A DNA stretch of 64,000 bases from Gonium pectorale (lineage: Eukaryota > Chlorophyta > Chlorophyceae > Chlamydomonadales > Volvocaceae): contig LSYV01000018.1 of the NCBI GenBank assembly GCA_001584585.1, positions 1,043,900-1,107,899 on the forward strand. The letters run 5' to 3'. The translations under genes were made by a program, and so were the position numbers. A model generated the notes under the pieces. The model was given only the letters and a program-made list of their open reading frames with translations, was not told where the DNA came from and did no database searches. Positions 24,901-37,770 of the stretch are shown here, one piece after another. Position 1 is the stretch's first letter, and every line of letters starts with the position of its first letter.

Positions 24901-26389
24901 CAGCTTCGCCGCCACCAGCGACACGGGAATGCTGCTGGGCAGCAGCGCGCCCAACACCATGGGCTTCCACTCCAACCACTACCCCAGCCATCTCCAGGCT
25001 CGGGCTCCACGCGTGGCTGGGGAGACGGGTGCCTCGACGGCTGTCCCTAGCGGCAGCAGCGGCGGCGGCCAGGCGTTCCCCGTTGGAACCACAGTGGCCG
25101 TACCCATTCCCGGCGTCACCGGCCGCGTGCCAATGGCCGTCGGTCTGAGCGCCGCCGTCGCTGCCGCCAGCGGCAGCTCCGGCACATCAACCTCCCGCGG
25201 CCACGCCTACCCCGCGATGACGCCCGTCACCCGGAGCCGACTGGCCAGCGGCAACATGGTGCGGGTCTCGGATAACAGCGCTGCGCAGCAACGGTTCCAT
25301 TTGGCGGCCGACGATACCTCCCAATCCGCTGACCTTGACGGCATGGGCTGGAACAACTTGGGCATGAGCCCCGCCAACGGCGCCGCCTTCCCAGCGCAGC
25401 CCCAGCACGCCTTCCCGCACGCGCCGCCGGTGCCGCCGCCGGCGCGCGCACGGCTAGGCCGCTGGGCCTCGGGCCTGATCGACTCCCTCCCCGAGGACCG
25501 CGAAGTGACGGGCGACTGGCGAAGCAGCGCGGGCACGGGTCCGGGCCAGCACGTCGGCCCTCAGGAGGCCGTGGAGGGGCCGATTCAGGCGTTTGGGCTG
25601 TACAGCCAGGAGTGGGGCTTAGGCGGTGCTGATGGAGCCACAATGGCAGCCACGGCCGCCGCGGCAGCGACAGCGGCTGGCGAGCTGCGCCCCACATACT
25701 CGTCGGATGTGCCGGCCGGCGCCGTCCTGACACAATACTCGTCTCCGCACTCGGGGCCCTGGCTGCACGCGGGCGACAGTCGCGCGAACCGGGCCGGCGC
25801 GGTTGGAGGTGGCAGCGGCGGGGACGGCTCGCGTCACGGAGGGAGCGAGGGCTCACGCCACGGCGGAGGGGAAGGCTCGCGCCACGGCGTCGGTGCCGCG
25901 GGAGCGCTCCTGTCGCGCGGTAGCCTGCGCTTGCGGTCGGGCCGATCGAGGCCGAGGCTGGACCCCGCCTCGTCGAGTTCGTTCGGAACCGGCAGCCTTG
26001 GTACTGCCAGTACTTCGGAGGGCGAGCTCCGGGGGCCGCCCCGACCGTCAGGCCCCACCGCCACGCCCGCTGACGGTAGGTGGCTGCCGTCGGTGTATGG
26101 GGACGGTAGCGCTACCTCCGCGCAGCCGTCAACACGTGCGATGGAGTCGGGAGCGGCGGCACCTCACATGCCGTATAGCGCCCGTGCGCCTGAGATCTCA
26201 GTTCCGTCTGCCCCTGCGGCCATTGGAGGGCACGCTACTAAGCGCGGCTCAAAGGCCACTGGGTCAGGGACCGAAGCGGACGGCAGCCGCAGCAGCGGCA
26301 CCAAGTGGCCACGCGCCAAGGCGCTGCTCGGCGGGCGACTGTTCTCCAACCTCGTTAAGAAGTTCAAGGAGCAGACACTGGACAAGTAG
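18971..26389 (+). CDS. CDKL-type serine/threonine protein kinase with giant C-terminal extension (start codon not found)
   Basis: Predicted exons: 18971-18986, 19172-19278, 19531-19616, 19780-19936, 20492-20599, 20718-20766, 21039-21076, 21341-21398, 21611-21801, 22136-26389; total 5,064 nt, in phase throughout. Kinase domain, about residues 1-300: NYEYIG start, glycine loop GSGSYG, VAVK lysine, alpha-C REVRML, VFEFVE hinge, catalytic [13 protein letters not shown], activation loop [33 protein letters not shown]. The order and spacing match cyclin-dependent-kinase-like (CDKL) kinases. CDKL kinases control ciliary length; Chlamydomonas LF5 is a CDKL5 homologue. The activation loop has Ser-Ser-Tyr where relatives have Thr-Glu-Tyr. 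The last exon encodes about 1,417 residues, mostly Ser/Pro/Gly/Ala-rich and probably disordered, with an acidic DDDDDDE run near 23420 and a basic [10 protein letters not shown] end. The ATG probably lies in an unplaced exon upstream. Confidence 0.85.
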
Positions 26390-28436
26390 CGGGCAGTCAT
26401 CGTGTGTAGTTCGGCAGGCTGTGCAAAGAGGCGGCTGGGCAGTGTGTACACCAACGCCTGTGCTCGGCCTTGCTAGCCTGCTGACGCGGCGTTGGCTCCC
26501 TTCGGGCGGCGCCACGTGGCGTGCCCGAGCGCATGATGCACATGTTTCCCCGAGCGCGCGCCCAGAGCTGGGCCCTGTCTCTGTCCACGGAGCGCCGGCC
26601 CCTTGGTGCGAAAGAGTGCTGACCGCTATCGTGACGCGCTCGCCAGCATTTGGAAGCATGGCAGGAGAGGCGAGGGATTCATGCGAGCACGGTTCGTCGT
26701 TGCTGGTCCTTCATGTTAATCGGCTACATACGCCGGAGGCAGGCGCCGGAGACATCCACAGTGTGCATCTGCATGGGGGATGGGGGAGCACAGCAAGAGG
26801 GGTCGGGCACGCCGGCTCGTTGATGCCCCTGCATTTGGACCGCGCGTGTCGCAGATCGCTGTGATAGCGTGGCACGTTCCGAAGTAGGCCGTAGGAACCG
26901 TGCTCCACGGACGCCGCGGTCTGCGGTTGACTGAATTTGCTTCATGGCCACTACGTGCATGCGTTACATTGCATTACTATGCATCAGTGTGCATACGCGG
27001 CCGTAGCGCCTGGGCGGGTGAAGCTATACGTACGGCACGTACAAGTGCGTCGCAGGCGTCGGCCGGGCATGTGCGCGGGAAGAGGCGCTGGGGTCCAGGG
27101 CATGGGGTCAGGCAGGCGGCGCGCCTTCTTCTGCGGCCAAATCCAGCGCGCGAGTCTCGGTACACGGGTACGACCTCGTCAGTGCGGGGCGCGTTCATCA
27201 CGACTGGGCTCGATGCCGCGCGAGTGATGCCCGTGGCGGGGCTCTGGTAGCATGTGCTCCCTAGCAGACCGCCTCGGGCGAGCCGTGCGGCCGCAGGGGC
27301 GAGCCATGGCGAGCGCCCATCTTCCGGCGGCACTTGGTTCTGCCGCGCCCTCGAGCAGGGATGGGATGCCGTCAGTGGGCCTTCGCCGTCAAGCGACTGC
27401 TGGTTCACGGCCAGCGCCGTCTGCTTGTCTTGCGTATTGAGTTGCTTTGTTAACAAGGAACGTCACACAGGGCAAAACGGTGTCGCGGCATCCACCGCAC
27501 TGCACCACAGGACCTGAGCTAAGTTTGCGGGCATCGGATTCTGTGCTGTGACTCCGCCTGTCATGGTCTGCGAACGGATCTCCCTCTCTTTATTCGCGCT
27601 CTTTGCAATCCGTTGGGTGAGGCTATGCATTTGGGGCTCTTTCACCTATGCGACTCGGGTGCTGTGGTGGGTCCCTCCCTCCGCCTGTCCGTGCCATTCG
27701 CAATGATCGGTTTCACGTTGGGAGGGTTATATAGGGCAGGTTTGAGGTCTCTGAAGAAGCAAATTTGGTTTTATGGGATGGCATTCCACTATGAGTCCAT
27801 GTACGGCATGTTTTCCAGTTCATGTGGCGTGCTCTCCTACGTGGACCTCGTTTGCATTAACATGGCAATTCCTTTATCTTTTTGGCTATTTCGGTTGGCA
27901 TAGCCTCCACAAACCTAGTTTTTGTACGGAAAGAGTGTACGAGAGAGTTCTGGGAGGTGATGTGCTACGGGAAACAGCCGTTTCAAGGGGGTACCTTCCC
28001 TGCGTAATCTCGTGTGGTTTTCCATTTGGTATATTGTATCACGTACGCTTGACCAAACTGAACGACGGGTGCAACCCACCAGCAGTCGTACTTCAGTGAT
28101 ACCGGCCATGTGTGGCACGTAAGCGGCAGCTCGAGCGCCATAGCCACGCCGCAGTCGTTCTTATCATGGTGGCAAGGTTGTGGCAGCATGTCATTTAGGA
28201 GGGCGTGGCATCGCACTCGCAAGCGCATCGTGAGCATATCTTCGGGTCCACCTTCAAGCCCGGCGCTTTTGCAGCGCCCTGCGAGCGCGATGGGCCGTTG
28301 TCCCACAACCCGCGCAGCACCCAATCTCCTCCAAAGCAAGCCGCTTCCGAAAAATACCCGTCCTCCAAAAGGTCCTCCTGCCACCAGACGGCACCAGGCC
28401 GCCAGTACATCGTGGCTGGGCGAAAGTGCCCGATGC
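26390..28436. other. Convergent intergenic region (kinase and SBP 3' ends)
   Basis: The flanking genes converge here, so this should contain two 3' UTRs. No plus-strand TGTAA was seen close to the kinase stop. A minus-strand TGTAA (TTACA on the plus strand) lies at 26964-26968, about 1.5 kb beyond the SBP stop. The part at about 27540-28090 is visibly richer in A and T than its surroundings and carries no recognisable product on either strand. Confidence 0.5.
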
Positions 28437-31400
28437 TTACAGCCGCTGCTTCGCGAGCTCCTCGCACAGTGCACTCAGGAGCGCACCGCTCAGCCGGCCC
28501 CACGCCTCCACAACGTCAGCCAGGCCGTCCTCCACGGAGGCGGAGGCCTCCAGAGCACCGACGGCGGCCTCGGCCGCGGGCTTGCCACCCGCCAGGCCCG
28601 CCTCTCCCTGCACCAGCACCACGTCCTCCTCCCGGAGGACCAGCATAGTCATCGTGCGCTGCAGCGGCTCCACACAGCCCAGTGCCAGGGACAGCGACCC
28701 AGGGGTCACCCGCGCATCTAACTTCGGTGCCAGCGAGGCCGCAGCTGCCTCCCCGTCAGATGCCCCGTCCTCCGCTGCAGCCGACGGCTCCGATGTCCCG
28801 CCCGGTGCCCGCTCCGGCTCCCAGCCCACACACAGCCAGGTCCACGCGGCCCAGGGCTGTGTAGTGATGAGGTGCGAGGCCATGGCGCCCCCGTCGTCCA
28901 GAACCGCCGCCAGGTGCAGCAGCGTCATGCCGGCCGGGCCTGCGGAGTCAAGGGAAGACAGCGGGCGGTTGGCAACAAAGCAACCATTCCTGGGGCCTCA
29001 ACATGGCAGGAGCACCATGGACAGGCCACGTCGCGCACCTTGGTGCGCTGCTGACGACCCTGAGCTCGCACAGGGTAGGTAAGCAGGGCAAAGAGACACC
29101 AAAGCCTATACACGCATACCAAGCCCGCGTCTCGCGGAAAACGCACACGGCGCGCCTGGTACTACGGATTCCGTATGCGATGGTCATAGCGCACCAGCCC
29201 GCCCGCCCATGGGCCATCAACAGCAGCGCGCGCCCACCTTGCGGCAAGTCCAAGCGGAGCGGCTCGCCCAGCGCCGCATCTGCAAACGCTGTGAGCTCAT
29301 CTACCACCGCAGTACTGCCGGACAGGACCGCCAACGGCAGCAGAGCCTGCAGGTCTAGACCTGCGGCGCTGAATGCTTGGCGCAGCCATCGCTTGCCCTC
29401 GGAGCCGGCGTCAACGGCGGCGTTCGGCTCTCCGGGGAGGGAGGTCGACAGGGTCTCGGCGGCCTTGAGAAGCAGTGAGGTGCAGCACGGCAGGCCCCTG
29501 CGAAATTACCACGGTCGCAGTGAAGTGGGGCACTACCAAGGAGTAAGGTGCCACAGGAGCATTTGTGCAGTGCAGCATTGGCATCGGTCGCTGCTTACGG
29601 CATGCATAGCGCTCACGAAGCCACAAAAGTGCCGGGCCTCTTTAACGCGAAAACAGGAGGCGAACAGGCGGTGCGCAACGTCCAGACCAGTGGAGGAGTG
29701 CATGCACACGTGCACGGCGCGTATTGTTCGGGAAAAGCCGCCGTTGAGGATCGCTACACGGGGGCCGCAGCGCGCGCGCAGGTAACCTGCCTTGCAACAA
29801 AGAACAGAAGCAGCTGTGCGGCCTTGGACAGCGCCTGCCGCAGTGCAGCAGTCGGCGGTGCTGCCGCAGCACCGACCGAGCTCGCCGGCCGTCGGCTGCG
29901 GCCAGGGCCGGCGTCGGGCCGCGCCGCTGGCCCGGCAGGAGCTCCAGCAGCTGCCTCGGCAGATGAGCAGCCATCGGCGGCCGCGCGAGCCGCGGGAAGG
30001 TCAACTGGGCCGCCGCCACCGGCCCCAGCCGCCGCTCCTGTGCGTACGGCATGGACGATACGCGGGACGAGGACATCACCAAGGCGAGCGGAAAGTCCCT
30101 ATCACTGCACCACTGAACCAGCATGCCGGGCACTTCATCGACTCAAGCAGTCAACACGCACAAAGCACTAGCCCTGCTAATCCCATAAGTAAATGTAATT
30201 TTCACGAGCAACCGCCTAGACGCGCACCTCGCCCATTGGAGGCGTTGGCGGCAGAGAAGCGAGTCGACAGGTGCGACGAGCCTGCCGCCGAGGTGCTCGC
30301 CAGCGTATCGCCCGCGTCCGTGTAGGCCCAGCCGCCGGCGGCGCTCGTTGCATTCGTGCTGCCGCCGCCGCCGTTACCAGCTCCACTGGCACCGATCGAG
30401 GAGGGAGAGCCAGGGGAACGACTGCGCCCGCCATCGCCGACCGCGCCGATGCCTGCCGAGTCAACGCTGGGCGTGGGCGATGTGGGCCCGCCGACATCGC
30501 CGCCGATGGCGAGGGCCGCTGCGGCGGCGGCAATCTCGGCAGCGGCGGCGGCCTCGGCCGCTGCAGCAGCGGCGGCAGCGCCCGAGACAGCGAGCACTTG
30601 GCCGAGGTCGTACACCAGCCTGCAGGTGCGAGCGGCAGTTACGGCCGAGTCAACTGGCAAGACAGCGGTAAGTCAACTGGCCGCGTCGGGGCAAGTCCAC
30701 TGCCAAGTCCTGGCCCGAGAGGCTGAGGCGAGCATATCCTACTACCCGGTTGAGCCGACCGGGATGGGCCATCGGGAAAGCGGAACGCCTGGCGCGCTCA
30801 AATGACAATGCCGTCGGCACATGCGGACGCTCTCGGGCTCCAGCACAGCCCCACACGCTCACAAAACAAGACGGTCCGGTTCAACGCACCGCCGGTCTAG
30901 CGCGCCTGCGCCGCCCGCCTCCTGCGCCTGGAGGTCCTGCAGCTCCCGCTCTGCACCCTCCTGGCCGCGCGGCAGCACCAGCACCGGCCACCAGCCGCCC
31001 AGCAGGTGGCCCAGCGCCACCTCCACAACCATCAGGCCCGCGGCGCGTGCAGGCAGCGTTACGTCCACGCAGAGGGCCTGGTCGCCTGACGACGCGCCGC
31101 CCGCCGCGCCAGATGAGGGGCCCACCGCGGCGGCGGCCTGCAGGTCGCGGCCGCGCAGGCGTGCAAAAGCCCTGATGCCGGGCTGGTCCAGGCACTGGCC
31201 TCGTAGGCGCAGTCGGGCGGTTGCGCCTGCGGGGGAGGTGCGCATATGCGGGCTGAAAGTGCATGCGTCCATTGGGTTGCGTTAACGCCCGCAACCCAAC
31301 AAACTGCTGGCGCCGTTGCAGTCGTTGCGGTCGGCAGAGTGCAAGCGGGCCGCAGCTCGGCCCTGTCGGCTTACTATCGCCTTGCTCCGACAACGACAAC

Positions 31401-34400
31401 GTTTTCAAGGCCAGCATCTACAAACTGGCTTTGCCAGCGTCCTGCCGTGGATTGGAAAGGCAAGAAGCAGGATGCTGAACTTCAACGCAAGCAGTAGGGC
31501 CGACGGTACGACTCGGCGCGCGAGCAGCACATCGCCAAGCAAACGACCGGAGTTGCCCGCCCACGACCCACCTGCGCACACGGCTGCGGCGCTGCAGCCC
31601 TCGAGGCGCGGCATCTTGGCCCCCGGCAGTCCGCCATCCGCAGCAGCCTCCTCCCAGCCGTAAACCACGGGGTCCTCACCCACGCGAATCGCCAGCACCT
31701 GGTCTCCCACCTGAACAGCAAGCAAGTGGCCGGGGATTTACTCGGTCGGTGACCAAGAGCTGAGCCATGACTGACGAGGCGGGAGGGTTGCTTAATCCGG
31801 GGAAAGGAGGAGTGTCAGCGGCTGTTGCGGTAACAGGTCTTGAGGCCCACCGGCGCTAACCGCGGGAGGGCACCGCCCGCTGGCTTGCAAAGACATATGC
31901 TTGGAAGGCGAACCAAACGAATCGATTGACTGACCCGTCACCCATCCCTCAACCCTCCCAATGGCCTCTCTGCTTCACAAACGGCCCGAGACGTCCCGTT
32001 GGGCGACCACGGCGACCCACCTGCACGTACGTGTCCCGCAGCCGCTGGCCCATGAAGCGAAAGATGTCTGCTGCGGCCTGCTCCGGCTCGGATGCCGGGA
32101 TGAGCAGGGAGGCCAGGTCGCCCGCGGCGGCGGCGACGGCAGCGGGGCGCACCACATCCACCACCAGCTGTAGGCAGCCTGCGGCGGGAGGGGAGAGCGG
32201 GCGCGGACGGGGTGAAGGGCGGGGGCCGGGCGTGGTGGTGGCGGCGACGGTGATGGCGGGGCCATGCAAGACGAAATCGCGGCCCAGCGGGGATCAGAAC
32301 CCATGAGGCGCAGTTACGAGAGCCCTTCCAAGTAGCACCGAAGAACGAGGGCGGCGGGTACGGTACAACGCCAGTGGATCATTCCTAGGGCTTGGAGCCA
32401 TCAACGCTGTTGGGCAGCAGCATCCAAGGGCCACCAGGAAACCCGACACCGAGACTTCCAGGCCGCCGGCCGTTAGATGGCAGCCAGCCTGCTAGCCAGC
32501 CAGCCTACAAGACTGGGGGATCACCCCGGGCTGTGCCCTCACCTGGACGAAGCGTCCCCTGCAGCGCCTCCGCGCGGGCGCCTGCCAGCCACCGACCCAT
32601 GCCGCTTCGCAAGTTGGCCGGCAGCTCCTCGGGCTGCAGCGCCATGGCCTTGATCGAGACGCGATCCAAATCCATGGCGTCACCGGCACCGCCGTTGCCG
32701 TACGGCATGCCCGCCAGCGCCTGCCGGTGCACCGAGATGCCCTGCTGCAGTGCCGCCGCCACGGTGCGGTTGCGAGCCGTCACCTGGTCCTCGAGGCCGT
32801 GGGCGTGCTGCAGGAGCCCCTGCATGTCGCGCAGCTGCTGCTGCTGCGACGGCGCCAGCGACGCCGGCGGCGGCACGCTGACGGAGCCGTAACCACCATC
32901 GGGCATTAGGTCGTTCATGGGCTCCTCCGCAAGCGCCTGAAGAAGGCGGTCAAACGCATCGTCATCGTCATTGGGGTCGGCAGCAGCATCCGCCAGCGCT
33001 GGGTGTGGCTGAGGCTGTGGTTGCACAATGGGCCATGCCTCGCCCCAGGGCGCGGCGCCGCCGCCGCCCCAACTCGGCGCACCACATGCATTAGGCATTG
33101 CCATGTGCTGCGGCGCCCTGCCAGCAACAGCATACGGCGGCCTGGCGGCGCCGTTGCCGTTGCTGTACAGCATTGGCAGCGTCGGGCCGGCGGCCATCGC
33201 GTACATGGCCGGTGGGGCGGTTCCGACACCGTAGGCGGCGGGTGGGCCCCACTGGGCGGGGCAGGGCTGCTGGTCGTGCTGCGAATACGGCTGCGACGCG
33301 GGCGCATACGGCTCGAGCGGCATGCCGTAAGCCATAGGTGGTGGAGGATAGTAGCGCACGGCGTACGACGGCGGTGGCGCGGGTCGCGAGTACCCAGACA
33401 CGTTGATGGGGACACGGTATGGGCCAGCCGCACTGTACGATGTCGTGGGGTGCGCTCCGTGCACCTGCACAGCCTGCAGCTGCGGCTGCGACCTCGGCTG
33501 CGGCTGCCACACGGGGCCACCCCGGGAGCCATTCTCGAGCGGCCGCCCGTGAGCGGCCTGGGCCTCAGGAGCGTAGAGTGCAGCCGCAACGTCCGGTCCT
33601 GCCTGCGGCCACGCGCCTGACGACCGGTACTGCTCACGCGCCTGCGCCTGGGGCATCGCCAACACCGCCGAGTGCTGCAACGGCCCCTGGCGCAGTCCCA
33701 CGTCAGCCTGCTGCAGCTGCTGTTGCTGCTGCTGTATCGGGGACGGCTCACGTGCCGCCCTGGACTGCACGGCGGACAACTGCCGCGCCTCGAACAGGGA
33801 CGCCTCTGCCTGAGACTGATGCTGATGCGGCAGCTGATGCCGCTGCCTCCTGTGCAGCACCGAGTCCAGCTGCGCCGCCCGCTGCATTAGCTCCGCTGCA
33901 TCGTCCACCACCTGGGAGAGGGGCCTTTTACCACGCGTCGGAGCCACGGCAGTCTCCAATGACGGCGCCGCCAGCGTGCCGCCCGTGCTTCGGAGCTGCT
34001 GCCAGTCCACCTCCCCAACTGCCTCCGTGACCGCAGGTGGACGGCGCGGCGCAACCCCGCGGTCGCGGTCATGCGGGCCCTCAGCTGCCAGGCTCTGCGC
34101 CTGCGCCAGCAGTGGTGCCAGCTCAGTCATTATGTGGCTGATGCGCGCCGCCACGGCCACGCGGGTGTCGGCGCCGGGGGCGTTGGAGGGTCGGCTGGAG
34201 GCGTCCACATCGTTGCCGCCAGCGGCCTCGTGCGCCGCCGAGGTGCGGTCGTTGGTGGTGCGGTCGTTGGTGGCGCTAAGGGGCGAGCCAGGCATCCCGC
34301 CACCGGGGGCGGCGCCGACGGCCGAGTGGTGGGAGTGGTTTGACAAGGCGGGCGCCGGCGTCAGACGCGCTGCCGCCGCGCTGGGGTTTTCGACCGGCAT

Positions 34401-37273
34401 GGCGACAGCGGCCGGGGCGCAGGGCTCGGCGATGCTGGGGCTGCCCGTCCACGGCCTGCTCTCGCCGCTGGTACCGGCAGTGACAATCCTCGGAACCAGG
34501 GCTCGGCCCGCCTTGCCGGCTGAGGCGGCGGGGCCGAGCGCGGGTGGGACGCAGGAGATCGGGGCGCCGCCAACCGAGGAGCTCCCGCCGGCGGCAGCGG
34601 CCGCGCCGGCGCGCCAGCTCGAGGCTGAAGCAGAGGCTCCTGCCTCGGTGGGAATGACCCCACCTGGCACACGTCCGAGCGGCTCCGCGGAGTCCGACAC
34701 CTGGACCTCCAGCTTCACGGGCAGCACGAGAGGGTAGTACAGCTCACCCGCGGCCGCGTCCAGCGCCCGCCGGACGTCCTCCGGTGGCGAAGGCACCGCA
34801 GCCGCAGCTGCCGCCGCAGCTGCTGCCGCAGCCGGGTCTCCCACCATGTTGATGGCGGTCGTGACCTCGTTCCAGTACACGATGCGCGGCGGCCTCACCG
34901 CCACGAGTGCCGCCGACCGAGCGGCCGTGGCTGGCAGGGTGAGGTTGCCACCCGCCGCTGTAGAGGCGCACGAGCCCATGGGCAATAGGGCCGAGCCACC
35001 GCCGCTGCCGCCGGCAGCGAGCGTGGCCGCCGTTTTGGGCGACCTGGTCCCGGAAGACGCGTGATCCGGTTCGCTCGGGCGCCGCTGGATGCTGTACCAC
35101 ACTAGGCCAGGGCCGGCAGTTGTGACAATGCGCGTCAATGGCAGGTCCGGTTCCTTGACGTCGCTTGCGAAGTCGCTTTCACCGGAAGAGGCGCGGTCAG
35201 ACTTGGCCACCAGCGCGGCCGTGAGCGACTTGACCTCCAGGAGGCTGGACTCAGACGACGCGGCCGCCGCGGGGCCTGGAGCCGCCGGCAGGAGGCTTGC
35301 CGCGCCCACTAGCGTCGGCGGCAGCGCGACAATTGAGCTGCTTGCCCCACCGAGCGACACCGCCCGCTCCACGCTGACTCGAGACGGGCCCGACACTGCT
35401 GTGTCTGCCGAGGGCTGGCCGCCCAGCAGGGGCAGGGGCAGGTGCGGGGCCAACTTGTTGGACTGCACCTCCGGCGGTGCGATGGGCTGCGGCACCACCG
35501 CTGCCGCGGCCGCCGGCGGCGCCGCAAGAATGGACTCCAGCTTGATGGGCCCGGTCACGGCCGCTTGCGTGAAGGGCAGTGAATCCATCCACTGCGGCGC
35601 CGGCGGTGACTCGCCGCGCCTCTGTTGCTTAACCAGCTGCGCCTTTTCGCGGTGCCGCGCATTCACCTTCTCCAAGCGCGCGATGCAACTCCTGCATGGG
35701 GCGGGCAGGCGGCGTCGCGTTGCAGAGCACATGGCTCGGGTATCCCAACGCCCGCTACAGCGCCGCGGACAAGGACCCAGGTATAGTGTAGAGCGGGGCG
35801 GCGCACGTTGACGCCAGCAGAATCCTAGGACACAAACACCAAGGGGCCAAACCCGTCCAGGCGGGTTATTGGCATCCTATCGGCTCGCCGGACAAAGCCT
35901 CTCCTACGGTTCGACACCTGCCGCTGCCCCGCTACGTCGTGATCACAGCCAGGGGCCCCTGCGCCCAATATGCTTCCGCACCACTCCGCCCTCCCAGCCC
36001 TCGCTTACTTCTTCTTGCCGGTGAACTCACTGAGCGGCTGGAAGCGGCCGCACTGTGCATACAGGGCGGCAGCGATGGCAGGGGCAGGTTCAGAGACAGC
36101 ACCCGGGAACTCAAGAGGCGGAGAAGCGCAGCGACGCATCAGCCAGGCAGGAGATAAGCGGCAGTGTGTCCGCAGCGCCCAGCGCCCTTAGCAAGCCAGG
36201 CAGGAGAGCCCACGCCGGATTCATGGACCTTCACACCCGAAAGTTGGCGCCACATGAATGCGAAGGAGCTACGAGTCCCAAACTCTTGGCCCCAAGCAAC
36301 CTCCGTTATTGACCCCATGCCCGTTGAGCGCCTCAGCTGAGGCTTGTCCCCCTTACGTAGACTCTTCCTCCACTTAATCCCGCCCTACCCTGCCCTGCAC
36401 AGCGGCCTCCTCGGCACCACACCTGTTGGCAGAAGCGGCTCACCACCCCGTTGACCACGATGGCGCTGGAGCCCAGGTGGGCTGCATGTCAAACGGGAGC
36501 ATGAAGGTGACGGAGTGGAAGGCGGGAGAATGGATGGGGCGCGTGCGTGTGACAAGAATGTAGTTCACGGCAGGACAGCCATACCGGACAGTCAGCATTG
36601 CCAAACCCTGGTGCGTGTGCGGCTCACCCTCGCAAATGCGTAACCGTGTGAAGTAGCGCTTCAAGCCGGCTATGCTCACGCCACAGCCATCGACCTGCAA
36701 AACCATAACGCATTTTGTAAGTGAACGTCAGCAACAGGGCTGAGGATGCTGATGAAGGTCATTCTTACCACGCAGATAGCCTCAGAAGCGGAGCAGTTAT
36801 TGAACCGCATGACTGAATTGTATACGGGTAGGTCTGCGAACTTGGGGTTGGTCAGCAGCGGCTTCGTCTTCACGACGATGCCGCTAGGCTCCGCACCCAG
36901 CGTGCCCATGGCTGCAACTTCAGATGTCTCAGCGGCGTCTGATCGAGAGTTCGAGGGGTGGGGGGGCGCCGACTTAACCGCATGGGTTCGTGACACGTTC
37001 GTAAGTGCAGCGCCACCGACAGCACGGCCGTGATGACTCGGGGTTCCTACGCAATGTACAAGTCTTTTGACTGTCCCAAGTGCCCCGGAAAGGGGCGTTG
37101 CACACTCGGCACATGCACACGATGCGCAGGGCCCGACCTGTTGGCGCACGCCTTGGCCTCTTCTTCGCTTGCATCGTCGTTGGCTCCCATTCGTAGTCTG
37201 ACGGATGCCACTCATCCTCGTCTTCCTCCTGCTCCGCTATTGTTCGTCGCGCAGGAGGAGTGGTGTTGGGCAT
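28437..37273 (-). CDS. SBP-box transcription factor with ankyrin region, CRR1/SPL7-like
   Basis: Predicted exons from the start: 37273-37138, 36911-36769, 36694-36628, 36481-36423, 36052-36009, 35691-32543, 32178-32021, 31710-31572, 31226-30890, 30619-30228, 30037-29791, 29497-29238, 28939-28437; total 5,634 nt, 1,877 residues. The N-terminus carries an acidic [10 protein letters not shown] motif. The SBP DNA-binding domain is split over five exons. Zinc site 1 is complete (C-x4-C-x16-C-x2-H, reading ICVVDGC ... ICEAH). Site 2 reads [15 protein letters not shown] then KKKSC, with Gln where the family has His. A basic [11 protein letters not shown] tail follows. The 1,049-codon exon is low-complexity. 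Later exons hold [13 protein letters not shown], typical of long plant/algal SBP proteins, and ankyrin-like segments [15 protein letters not shown] and [15 protein letters not shown]. Expected role: nuclear regulator binding GTAC sites; CRR1 controls copper and hypoxia genes. The first donor and the GC donor at 29790 are tentative. Confidence 0.85.
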
Positions 37274-37770
37274 TGCTTGCCAAAGGCTCCAGCTCACAGT
37301 CTGCGTTTGTGGTTACAGGCTCGGGAGGTGACACTACGAGTATCAAAGCGACCTACAGGCTTATGAGAACTAGGTAGGAACTTGCAAGGCAGTGACGTTT
37401 GATTACGAATTCGGAAAACGCCGCACAGCAAGGGGAGTCCGGCAAATGCTGGGAGTTCGTAAATGTATCTGCTGTGAATGCCTCGTCCACGTTCTAGGAA
37501 CTGTGAGCAATGGGCAGATTGGCCTGTAATGTAAGGGACAATGACCTATGTTGTTTTGATAAGCCGAAAGACAAACTGACCCCAACCCCCAACCTGTAAC
37601 CGCCACAGCCTGCCATTTCGCGAATCGCGCCAACTCCCTAAACTTGTACTCCCTTGTGTACCGAAAAAAATCATGAAGGCCTACAGAACGACCTGGCTGG
37701 GGGCGGGCAAGGGTAGCTCCGCGAACACATGGTGTTTGTTCTGCGTTTCTCGGACCAGAAGTGGCCGTAC

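Noticed and set aside
37081..37135. Cys-rich stretch CMCRVC on the minus strand, resembling a zinc finger
   Set aside because: It follows the likely donor of the first SBP exon and is out of frame with the next recognised exon. The true SBP zinc ligands lie at 36771-36628 and later exons.
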